NCBI GenBank assembly: GCA_022360105.1
Contig: JAKSDL010000062.1
Location: 1-43,404 of the forward strand
Reading direction: 5' to 3'
Source of the DNA: Pseudomonadota bacterium
GTDB taxonomy: Bacteria > SAR324 > XYD2-FULL-50-16 > JAHJRI01
Length of the DNA: 43,404 nt
The notes beneath the pieces were generated by a model. That model ran no database searches. It was not told the DNA's origin and was given only the letters and a program-made list of their open reading frames with translations. A program made the translations under genes and the position numbers. Shown piece by piece: positions 15,131 to 23,300 of this stretch (positions within the stretch are counted from its first letter, which is position 1; each line of letters starts with the position of its first letter).

Positions 15131-18129
15131 CTGTCTTCGGGTTTATATTTTTCTGCCATGCCCGGCTTGATGATAAATCCGTGGCCTTCGCGACCATCTA
15201 TCTGGACGAACATATTTTGATCAAATGAAAATAGTTTCAGATAAGTGGTTTCTTTTTTTGGTTCGAGAGAATCAAGCCAGCTAAAATTCACATTCTTTTT
15301 GTAGTTTTTGGGAGATGTAAAGAAATAATCGATACTTAGGGAAGAGAGATTTTGAAAGAAATGGCTGCCAAATGAGGGGTCCACATAAAATGAAGGCAAC
15401 CCTACCTCTACAATGACACCTACCTTTGATATATCATTCCAGTCTACCGGTATTCCCAAAAGTGAATCGGATGATCCCCACCGTCCTGGTCCGATTAGAA
15501 GATATGGATCATTTTCTGTGAAACCTTTGTTTAACTGACCTATTTCCTTGGCTATGGCTTTGGTTTTAGTGGAACTAAAAGTATCCAGCTTAACAAAAAT
15601 TACATGCCTGATGTTGGCTTTAGTACCATTGCCAAGGCAAGCCTGGCTATGACAAACCAAATCCTCGTCTTCAACACTATCCCTGCCGATCAACGGCATT
15701 TCGTTTTGGGTAATCAGGGGCCTGATTTGTAAAACGGTAAATTGAGGTTTTTTCTTTTTATCGGGTACAAGATTAACAGCAAATTCAATTTCCACTTCAC
15801 ACCCCAATCCGCGTCGTCCAAAATTCATCATATCGATCAGAATTTTGTCTAAAGGAAAAATCTTCCATTTCAGGATATTGGCGAAAGTGATGATGCGCGG
15901 ACCATCCTCAAAAAGGGATTCTCTGAAGTTATCAGATTCAGCGCTATATACGCTGGCGACCGGACCCAGCACTCCATGCTCTTCAGCAACCTCTAGTGGC
16001 AGGAGTTCCAGGTTATCTGCTTCACTTCCAGTAAGAGTCCGGGTTTCATTTTTTAACTTCAGGGCATAGAAGTGGGACTGGCTGTTTCGAAATATCGATT
16101 TCCTATCATAAAATTGAAGCAGCACGGACGGATGCTTGGGAGAAAATCTCAAGGATTTTTCGCCGTTAACAACGGTACGTCCCAATCCCAGGGCCACATT
16201 TGCCATTCCATCTTCCCGCACTATCTTATCCATGGGATAAAAATTATAGGTCTGGAGATTGCCCGCAAACGTTGGATAAAAATAGTCACCGTGCTGCTCG
16301 CCTACAATATCTTGAATCATAACCGCCATTTTTTCATCTTCGTGACGGTTTCCGGTTGATTTAAGGTACGCCCTGGCTTTTTCGTGAAAACAAGTGGCAA
16401 AGACCAGCTTGATTGCCTGTAAAGTAAGATCAAGTCTCTCTTCCGGATCGGACATACAGCAGGGTATCATAAATGTGCTGTAGATACCGGCAAACGGCTG
16501 GAATACTGAATCTTCCAGAAGACTTGAAGAACGGACTGCAACAGGATTTTGATGATACAGGAGATAGGTTCTGATATGCTCTTCAAATTCAGGATCAAAT
16601 TTTCCCAGCAGGAAAATCTTGTTTACTTCCTCATCTGAAAGATCGCGATTAAGGATCAAGCGAATATTGTTTCGTTCCAGGAAGTCATCATAAACATCCG
16701 TTCCAATCATGGCCGTTGCGGGAACGTCGATATCGACATCAGGAAAATGACCGCCCAAATCGAACCGTTTGATAAAAATGGAGACAAAAATAATTCCCCT
16801 GGCTTTACCACCGAGTGATCCACCTCCGATTCTTACCAGATTTACATCCGGGTCGTAGTTTTCCGGGTTGAAAAAATCGACGATTGCGTTTTTATGTTTC
16901 ATTCGACGCTGTCTTTTAAGCAATGCCTTTAAGAGACTGCGGAAGTTGCCGATCTCATCCAGGTCATTGTAAGCCTTAATTCTACTGGCAAATTCCAGGT
17001 AGCCCCTCATGGCCAGCCAGTTGCTAAAATGATTGCGCTGGGCATGGTATTCGATGCTTTTATCGGAAACAATATCCATCGCCTCTTCCAGGCCTTTTAA
17101 GTCTTTGACAAGAATTTCCTCCCCGTTTTCTGTGTTGAAGTGCAGATCTTTAAAACCGCAATGCCTGACAATAAAATCGCGTAAATCATTTAATAAATGC
17201 GGTGAGTTTTTATCAAAAAATCTTATTTTTAAAGCTTCTGCAAATCGCCTCGATTCCGATTCCATTGACTGCAAAACCAGCGGTACACTGTTTTCACGCT
17301 CTTGAATGGCTTTAAGAAGCTTCAATCCTGCTTTTTTATCGACTTTATTCTGATAGGGAAATTTCATATCGGAAATAACAGCCAGAATATACATCTGATA
17401 CTTCTTGAAGTAAGCCATTGCTTCTTCATAGGTGGTGGCCAGCAGGATTCTGGGACGAGTGCGGATACGGAGCAGCTTTAGATCATCATCATACTCCTGC
17501 TTCATCATCCGCAGGGTATGGTTGGTTATGATCTTGTAGATCATTGGCAGATAAGCTGAGTAAAACTGGGGGGTGTCCTCGACGACAATGATGGCTCTGA
17601 CCAGTCCTTCCAGAATATCTCGTTCTGCATTTCGTTTGTCTTCGCTATATTTGATGATGGCAGGTAGGACGGAGGAATTTCCTGTCCAAAAGAATATTTT
17701 GTCGATGGCTCCCTGGTTGAATTGCTCCAGTTCCGTGTAATGGTTGCTTTCCTTGATTGATGAGACCAGCAGTATGACTGGTAGATCGGGATTGATCTGT
17801 TTAACCTTTCTGCCAAATTCGAAGGGATCCATGTCTGAGATACGAGGCATGGTGATAATCAGGTCGTATCCTCCACCCTTAACCTTCTCCAGTGCCTTTG
17901 AAGCGGAAGGAACCCGGTTGACATGAGGAGCATTGGTAAAGTGCATGTCCTGGTATTCGGCGAATATCAGCTCTGTGAGACGTCCATCCTCCTCCAGTTT
18001 AAAACAATCGTACAGGCTGGCTACCACCAGGATTTCATGAACCCTTTTCTTCATCAAATCCCTGAACGACAAGGGTTCCTGCTTTAAGCGAAGTACATTG
18101 ATATCTTGAATGGGACTGGAGCTTTCCAT
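15127..18129 (-). CDS. Receiver-receiver-PEP/pyruvate-binding (PPDK_N) domain protein
   Basis: A 1000-residue cytoplasmic protein. Residues 30-160 form a first receiver-like domain in which the phospho-acceptor Asp is replaced by Met94 (DLIITMPRISDMD), so it is probably not phosphorylated. Residues 178-325 form a second receiver with VVEDTP (Asp185), VISDMKFP (Asp254), Ser288 and Lys307 in place, so it may be active. From about 430 to the end runs the ATP-grasp-like N-terminal domain of PEP synthase/PPDK, with GGGSLGGKARG (435-445) and AVRSSSLLED (531-540) as in the nucleotide-binding part of those enzymes. The swivelling phosphohistidine domain and the PEP/pyruvate barrel are absent, so it cannot be a full PEP synthase. 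It is probably a receiver-controlled phosphotransferase or nucleotide-binding regulator. It lies downstream of gdhA, separated by a terminator. Confidence 0.82.
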   Translation of the reverse strand: MESSSPIQDINVLRLKQEPLSFRDLMKKRVHEILVVASLYDCFKLEEDGRLTELIFAEYQDMHFTNAPHVNRVPSASKALEKVKGGGYDLIITMPRISDMDPFEFGRKVKQINPDLPVILLVSSIKESNHYTELEQFNQGAIDKIFFWTGNSSVLPAIIKYSEDKRNAERDILEGLVRAIIVVEDTPQFYSAYLPMIYKIITNHTLRMMKQEYDDDLKLLRIRTRPRILLATTYEEAMAYFKKYQMYILAVISDMKFPYQNKVDKKAGLKLLKAIQERENSVPLVLQSMESESRRFAEALKIRFFDKNSPHLLNDLRDFIVRHCGFKDLHFNTENGEEILVKDLKGLEEAMDIVSDKSIEYHAQRNHFSNWLAMRGYLEFASRIKAYNDLDEIGNFRSLLKALLKRQRRMKHKNAIVDFFNPENYDPDVNLVRIGGGSLGGKARGIIFVSIFIKRFDLGGHFPDVDIDVPATAMIGTDVYDDFLERNNIRLILNRDLSDEEVNKIFLLGKFDPEFEEHIRTYLLYHQNPVAVRSSSLLEDSVFQPFAGIYSTFMIPCCMSDPEERLDLTLQAIKLVFATCFHEKARAYLKSTGNRHEDEKMAVMIQDIVGEQHGDYFYPTFAGNLQTYNFYPMDKIVREDGMANVALGLGRTVVNGEKSLRFSPKHPSVLLQFYDRKSIFRNSQSHFYALKLKNETRTLTGSEADNLELLPLEVAEEHGVLGPVASVYSAESDNFRESLFEDGPRIITFANILKWKIFPLDKILIDMMNFGRRGLGCEVEIEFAVNLVPDKKKKPQFTVLQIRPLITQNEMPLIGRDSVEDEDLVCHSQACLGNGTKANIRHVIFVKLDTFSSTKTKAIAKEIGQLNKGFTENDPYLLIGPGRWGSSDSLLGIPVDWNDISKVGVIVEVGLPSFYVDPSFGSHFFQNLSSLSIDYFFTSPKNYKKNVNFSWLDSLEPKKETTYLKLFSFDQNMFVQIDGREGHGFIIKPGMAEKYKPEDS

Positions 18130-18323
18130 AACAATAACCGGGGGCAGATTTTTAAGACCGATTCAGAAGGGTGAATTGAGCTAATGTTACCAACAATGAT
18201 TGAATAATACTAACAATGAGAAAGGTTTCTGAAGGTCCGGGATTCCTTATCTGAACATAGCTCAGCGCCGACAGGGAAAGTTTGCCTGCAACTGGCCAAC
18301 TGTGATGATCCTGATACGAGATG

Positions 18324-18352
18324 AAAAGACCGGAACAAATGCTCCGGTCTTT
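18324..18352 (-). terminator. Rho-independent terminator of gdhA
   Basis: On the minus strand AAAGACCGGA (18352-18343) and TCCGGTCTTT (18334-18325) form a perfect 10-bp stem with an 8-nt loop, ending in a short T run. It starts 14 bases after the gdhA stop. Confidence 0.82.
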
Positions 18353-18365
18353 GGTTGGTTAAAGG

Positions 18366-19709
18366 CTAGACAACACCCATATCCATGATTCCATCAGCGA
18401 CTTTCAAGAATCCCGCAATATTGGCGCCCATCACATAATCGCCTGGTTTCCCGTATCTTTCTGCAGTTTCAAGGCAATTTTTATGGATGTTCTTCATAAT
18501 GCTGTGAAGTTTTTGGTCTACTTCTTCTCGAGACCAATTTATCAACATGGCATTTTGAGACATTTCCAGACCGGAAACAGCAACTCCACCGGCATTGGCT
18601 GCTTTACCCAATCCATAAAGAACATTGTTGTTCTGATAGATATCGATTGCTTCCGGTTCGCTTGGCATATTGGCACCTTCGCTAATGCAGTAACAGCCAT
18701 TATTAACTAATGTTTGTGCTTCTTCCGCATTGACTTCATTTTCAGTGGCGCACGGCATGGCAACATCGCATTTAACTGACCAGGGACGTTCTCCTTCAAC
18801 ATACACTGCGCTTTTGAACTCCTCAGCGTATTCCCCGATTCTACCGCGACGTTTGTTTTTGAGATCCATTACCCAGGCAAGTTTATCTCGATCGATTCCT
18901 TCTTCATCATAAATGTATCCGGCAGAATCAGAAAGGGTAACAGGCTTGCCGCCAAGATCCAGAACCTTCTCAACTGCATATTGAGCAACGTTTCCTGAAC
19001 CGGAAACATTTACAATCTTGCCTTCGAACGTTTCATTTCTGGTTGCAAGCATTTCTGCAGCGAAATAAACCGTTCCATAGCCGGTGGCTTCAGGTCGGAT
19101 CAAACTTCCACCCCAATTGATCGCTTTACCGGTTAAAACGCCCTCAAACTTGTTGGTGAGTCTCTTATACTGTCCAAAAAGAAAACCGATTTCTCGACCG
19201 CCAACCCCGATATCACCAGCCGGCACATCAGTTTTTGCTCCAATATGTCTGTGTAGTTCAGTCATGAAGGACTGGCAGAATCTCATGACTTCGTTGTCAG
19301 TTTTGCCTTTCGGATCAAAATCAGATCCTCCCTTACCACCACCCATTGGTAAGGTTGTGAGAGAATTCTTCAAGATTTGTTCAAAACCTAAAAACTTCAA
19401 GATACCCAGGTTAACGCTGGGATGAAATCGCAAGCCACCTTTATAAGGGCCGATGACGCTGCTAAATTCTACCCTGAAACCCCTGTTTACCTGTACATCA
19501 CCTGAATCATCCAGCCAGGGAACTCTGAACATGATGACTCTTTCCGGTTCCACCATTCTTTCGAGCACTTTTGCCTGACGATAGTGGGGGTGCCGATCCA
19601 GCACTGGAATGATGGAATTTGCAACTTCTTCAACTGCCTGAAGAAACTCATGCTCTTCCGGGTTTTTATTCGATACTGCATCCATGAAAGCAGCAACTTG
19701 GTTGTCCAT
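18366..19709 (-). CDS. gdhA: NADP-type glutamate dehydrogenase
   Basis: A 447-residue hexameric-type glutamate dehydrogenase interconverting 2-oxoglutarate plus ammonium and glutamate; the E. coli GdhA has the same length. Visible landmarks are GGLRFHPSVNLGILKFLGFEQ, the catalytic-lysine segment LPMGGGKGGSDFDPKGK, PAGDIGVGGREIGFLFGQYKR, the dinucleotide-binding VSGSGNVAQYA and SEGANMPSEPEA near the glutamate pocket. Coenzyme choice is inferred from length and subfamily, not from a diagnostic residue. AGGAGG sits about 5 bases before the ATG, which fixes the start. It is monocistronic with its own terminator and a long AT-rich upstream region. With the Aap importer it links amino-acid supply to nitrogen assimilation. 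Confidence 0.96.
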   Translation of the reverse strand: MDNQVAAFMDAVSNKNPEEHEFLQAVEEVANSIIPVLDRHPHYRQAKVLERMVEPERVIMFRVPWLDDSGDVQVNRGFRVEFSSVIGPYKGGLRFHPSVNLGILKFLGFEQILKNSLTTLPMGGGKGGSDFDPKGKTDNEVMRFCQSFMTELHRHIGAKTDVPAGDIGVGGREIGFLFGQYKRLTNKFEGVLTGKAINWGGSLIRPEATGYGTVYFAAEMLATRNETFEGKIVNVSGSGNVAQYAVEKVLDLGGKPVTLSDSAGYIYDEEGIDRDKLAWVMDLKNKRRGRIGEYAEEFKSAVYVEGERPWSVKCDVAMPCATENEVNAEEAQTLVNNGCYCISEGANMPSEPEAIDIYQNNNVLYGLGKAANAGGVAVSGLEMSQNAMLINWSREEVDQKLHSIMKNIHKNCLETAERYGKPGDYVMGANIAGFLKVADGIMDMGVV

Positions 19710-20530
19710 TTCGCCTCCTAATTTACAAACGATTGAAGACTAAGCTTCATTAATATTAGATGAAAGAATTCTCTGCATTCCTGACGGAAGATTGTCAGGA
19801 CAAATAAGCAGTAACTTACACAGTTTATCAAAATGGAAACAGGAGATGAGAGATTCATCGAAATTCGACGATTCCTGTTTAAAATTTATCCAAAACAATA
19901 AAAAGTGAGCACAACTTAAAAGAATTTTATATCAGGTGGTTATGGTGAGATTTACTCTTGATCCCCGCCTGTTTCGTTTGATTAACTCATCTTTAAAGGG
20001 AAATCTAACAATGTCAATAAAAACTAACCTTGTTTTCTACGAATATAATTTAATCAATTCAAATTGTTACGAAATAAGTATGGTTAATAGTTAATATTAC
20101 GTATCGTTATAGAAATTTAGGAATTTATGACTATTTTTTTGATCCGTTTTATGCTCGAAAGGTTGTATTTTCTGTTGAATACTGAGACTTTTATTGTCTT
20201 CTAAAAATAGACAAATTTACTCAGTTGTATAAATAAACATTTAGAAAACGCTGTCTTGATGAAAATCCGGAAAAAAAGATTGCAATTTAAAATAAATAAA
20301 AACAAGTTATATGATCGATTCTAAATTGCTGCCTGTTTTGAAACCATAGAGTCGGCCCTATGCATTTCTTATTAGATGGGATAAAACTGGGCGATAATGA
20401 GTTAAAATACAATAGGACTGTTTTCGAAGTTTTATTCGTGTTACAATTGCGGTAAAACTTTACCAATCAGTAATAAGCCGAATATTTCAATCAAAATCAT
20501 CAATCTGCAATCCATCACGGGCCCATCACC
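19710..20530. other. Long AT-rich divergent intergenic region
   Basis: 820 bases between the divergent gdhA and glycerate kinase genes with no supported ORF. It is much more AT-rich than its surroundings, with many A and T runs, and contains a weak hairpin CCTGAC-N8-GTCAGG at 19781-19800. It must contain promoters for both sides, but I could not single out convincing boxes. The A/T runs are compatible with curved DNA or nucleoid-protein binding. Confidence 0.4.
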
Positions 20531-21907
20531 ATGAAATTGTCCAACCGCCAAACTGACCTCAAACACATATTTGAAGCCGGGTTATCGCATGTTGACCCTT
20601 TTCGTCTAATTTTGGATTCCGTGAGTATCCAGGGATCCGAGCTGCTTATCCGCAGAGATGGAGCAGATTTTGCTCTTGATATGTCACCTTTTGAAGAGAT
20701 AGTTGTCATCGGATTTGGAAAGGCTACAGCAAAGATGGCACTCGCGCTGGAAGAGTTATTGGGTGACAAAATTTCTGTCGGTTTGATTTCCGTGAAATAT
20801 GGCCATACAGAAGAGTTAAGTTACATCGAAACCATTGAGGCTGGTCACCCGGTACCGGATGAGAATGGTATAAAGGCCGCTAAAGCTATTTCTGAACTTG
20901 CCTCTCAGGCGAACCAAAAAACGCTTGTGTTCACTTTGATTTCAGGGGGTGGCTCAGCCTTGATTCCCTTGCCTGCAGAAGCGGACCTGGAGACAGAATC
21001 CATTCATTTGACTCTTGCCGAAAAGCAAAACGTTACCAAAGTTTTGCTGGAATGTGGTGCAGATATCACAGAGATCAATTGTGTGAGAAAACATCTTTCC
21101 GGCATCAAAGGTGGAAGATTGGCTGAAAAACTGATGCCGGCAACTTCAATCAACCTGATCCTCTCTGATGTTGTTGGCGACCGTCTCGATACTATTGCGT
21201 CAGGCGCTACCTCTCCAGACGATACCAGCTTCAGGAATGTAGCTCAAATATTTGAGAAATACGACATCACGGACAGAATGCCCAAAACAGCTCTCAAGCT
21301 CTTGCAAGCCGGAATAAAAGGACATTTTCCCGAAACACCCAAGCAAGATAGTGTGGTGTTTAATAACTGCTATAACTTCCTGGTGGGAACCAATTATCTG
21401 GCTTTGCAAGCGGCAAAGAAAAAATCGGAAGAGCTTGGATACGAAACCCGCATTTTTACATCAATGCTAACCGGTGAAGCCAGGGAAGTCGCCAAGGCAA
21501 TTTGTGCCATAGCCAAAGAGGCCTATGTCAGAAAAAAGCCGGGCTCACCCGCCAAGTGCCTGTTGTTTGGCGGGGAAACCACCGTTACCATAAAGGGAGC
21601 AGGCAAAGGTGGTAGAAACCAGGAAATTGCTTTGGCTGTGCTGGCTGAAATGGCAGCACATCGGGACGTCATGTACAACATCTGGTTCCTGTCTGCCTCG
21701 ACAGACGGAAACGACGGACCAACAGATGCTGCAGGGGCATTTGCAGATATGACTGTCCTGGAGAAAGCTGAAGACTATCAGCTTTCTATTGATCACTATT
21801 TAAAGAATAACGACTCCTATCATTTTTTTGAAAAATTAAAGGGATTGTTAAAGACAGGTCCCACCAACACCAACGTTTGCGATATCCAGATTTTTATTAT
21901 TGAATAA
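20531..21907 (+). CDS. Glycerate 2-kinase (MOFRL family, GckA/TtuD-like)
   Basis: A 458-residue cytosolic kinase converting D-glycerate to 2-phosphoglycerate with ATP, feeding serine- or tartronate-derived carbon into lower glycolysis. It has the DUF4147 N-terminal domain and the MOFRL C-terminal domain: VVIGFGKATAKMALALEE, TLISGGGSALIPLP, LSGIKGGRLAEKL, LLFGGETTVTIKGAGKGGRNQE and STDGNDGPTDAAGA, ending in TNTNVCDIQIF. Every family block is present at normal length. It is the first gene of a same-strand group with the CNB-REC protein (77 bases) and the giant kinase (71 bases). The metabolic and signalling genes may simply share a promoter. The class of glycerate kinase (2-kinase rather than GlxK 3-kinase) follows from the MOFRL fold. 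Confidence 0.93.
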   Translation: MKLSNRQTDLKHIFEAGLSHVDPFRLILDSVSIQGSELLIRRDGADFALDMSPFEEIVVIGFGKATAKMALALEELLGDKISVGLISVKYGHTEELSYIETIEAGHPVPDENGIKAAKAISELASQANQKTLVFTLISGGGSALIPLPAEADLETESIHLTLAEKQNVTKVLLECGADITEINCVRKHLSGIKGGRLAEKLMPATSINLILSDVVGDRLDTIASGATSPDDTSFRNVAQIFEKYDITDRMPKTALKLLQAGIKGHFPETPKQDSVVFNNCYNFLVGTNYLALQAAKKKSEELGYETRIFTSMLTGEAREVAKAICAIAKEAYVRKKPGSPAKCLLFGGETTVTIKGAGKGGRNQEIALAVLAEMAAHRDVMYNIWFLSASTDGNDGPTDAAGAFADMTVLEKAEDYQLSIDHYLKNNDSYHFFEKLKGLLKTGPTNTNVCDIQIFIIE

Positions 21908-21984
21908 CAGACAAGGATATCCGGAAATCATTACTATTTGGATGAAGGTGGTATACTCACTTTTACTTAAAACCAGAGGTTAAC

Positions 21985-23229
21985 ATGCTTGAGAGTTTTT
22001 CTCTTGATCGATACTATTCCGAAAAATTATTCCAGATCTTCGGTACATTGCCGTTAATTGGCAAGGTTATAAAACAAAATCAGATGGGATTGAAGCAGCT
22101 GTTTGGATTTTGTAGATTATTCAAATACCTGCCCAGGGAAGAGATTATTGCTTCGGGAAGATATAATTCCTGGATTTTTTTTGTTTTGAACGGTGAATGC
22201 CTGGTTGTGGACGATGAAGACAGAAATGTCACAGTTGAAACCATTGAAAGTGGACAAATGTTTGGAGAGTTGGATGTAGTGATGGATGCTACGGGGCAAA
22301 AAACGGTGCTCGCAGATCCGGCAAGTCAGGAGGTCATCTTGCTGGGATTCGACAGTTCGGTGTTTATGGCTCAATCAAATGTCCGATTGGTCGATGATGC
22401 CACTCGCATAGGCTGTTATCAGTCCTTGTTCAGTTCATTGCGGGCCAGACATAAATTACTTGTAAATATTCTTCGAGAACAGACAAAACGTGAAGATCTT
22501 AAAGACTATGAACCGTTTGCTTTTGAAGGAAATAGCGATAGCAAACTGCAACTCATGTTTTTTGATATCGAAACCAAGAAGCAGGCAATGGAACTGATCG
22601 GGCTGCATTCACAAGTATTCGAATTGGCTAGAAACCGTAAGCCGGGGTCAGTAGAATTAAAGACTTATCTAACTGATGAGCAGTTTGACAGGCAAAAGGC
22701 GTTTGCCTTTGCTCAAGAGCTTCCCTTCCAAGTCAAGTCCACAAAGATTGAAATGCCATCTGAGGCCAATAAATCGATGCAAACGGAACCGGAGAGATCG
22801 AAAGACAAGTCCGTTTACCAGATTCAGGAATTGTCTTTCCTGGTGGTTGATGATGACGATCATCATCGGGAATCCGCTGTTACTATCCTAAAAGATCTTG
22901 GAGCAGGGCAAATTCATATTGAGAAAAATGGCAGGGCTGCCTGGGATTTTGTTTGTGCCCATCCAAATGAAATAGATATCGTGTTATGTGACTGGATTAT
23001 GCCGGAAATGACCGGGTTGGATTTCTACCACAAGATTCAGGAATCCGGAGATCACCTGGGTGGGGTCGTTTTTATCATGTTGACTTCGATCGAGTCGAAA
23101 ACGTCGGTATTGGAAGCCGTGGAAAATGGCGTTCACGGGTATGTTATCAAACCAGTTAATCAAAAACATATACTGAAACAAATTCAGCAGGCTCTGAAGC
23201 ATGTCCGGGGAGCCATACTTAAAACATAA
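21985..23229 (+). CDS. Cyclic-nucleotide-binding-like / receiver domain protein
   Basis: A 414-residue cytoplasmic protein. Residues 40-135 resemble a cNMP-binding beta-roll (LPREEIIASGRYNSWIFFVLNG, then SGQMFGELDVV), but the phosphate-clamping arginine after GEL is missing (GQKTVLAD), so cAMP or cGMP binding is doubtful. A helical middle follows. Residues 283-410 are a well-formed receiver with acidic pocket VVDDDD, phospho-acceptor Asp336 (LCDWIMPEMTG), Thr367 and Lys389 (VIKPV). There is no DNA-binding or enzymatic output domain, so it probably acts through protein contact, CheY-like. GAGG lies 6 bases before the ATG. It directly precedes the giant Hpt/CheA-like kinase and is its best candidate phospho-acceptor. 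Confidence 0.82.
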   Translation: MLESFSLDRYYSEKLFQIFGTLPLIGKVIKQNQMGLKQLFGFCRLFKYLPREEIIASGRYNSWIFFVLNGECLVVDDEDRNVTVETIESGQMFGELDVVMDATGQKTVLADPASQEVILLGFDSSVFMAQSNVRLVDDATRIGCYQSLFSSLRARHKLLVNILREQTKREDLKDYEPFAFEGNSDSKLQLMFFDIETKKQAMELIGLHSQVFELARNRKPGSVELKTYLTDEQFDRQKAFAFAQELPFQVKSTKIEMPSEANKSMQTEPERSKDKSVYQIQELSFLVVDDDDHHRESAVTILKDLGAGQIHIEKNGRAAWDFVCAHPNEIDIVLCDWIMPEMTGLDFYHKIQESGDHLGGVVFIMLTSIESKTSVLEAVENGVHGYVIKPVNQKHILKQIQQALKHVRGAILKT

Positions 23230-23300
23230 ACCTTGTTTCCAAGATATCGGATACTAAATTATCCTAATTAACACATCACTTATTTATTAACCGAGGATTC

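Noticed and set aside
18130..18323. Possible sRNA or leader between gdhA and the receiver-PPDK gene
   Set aside because: Apart from the gdhA terminator no stable structure or promoter was seen.
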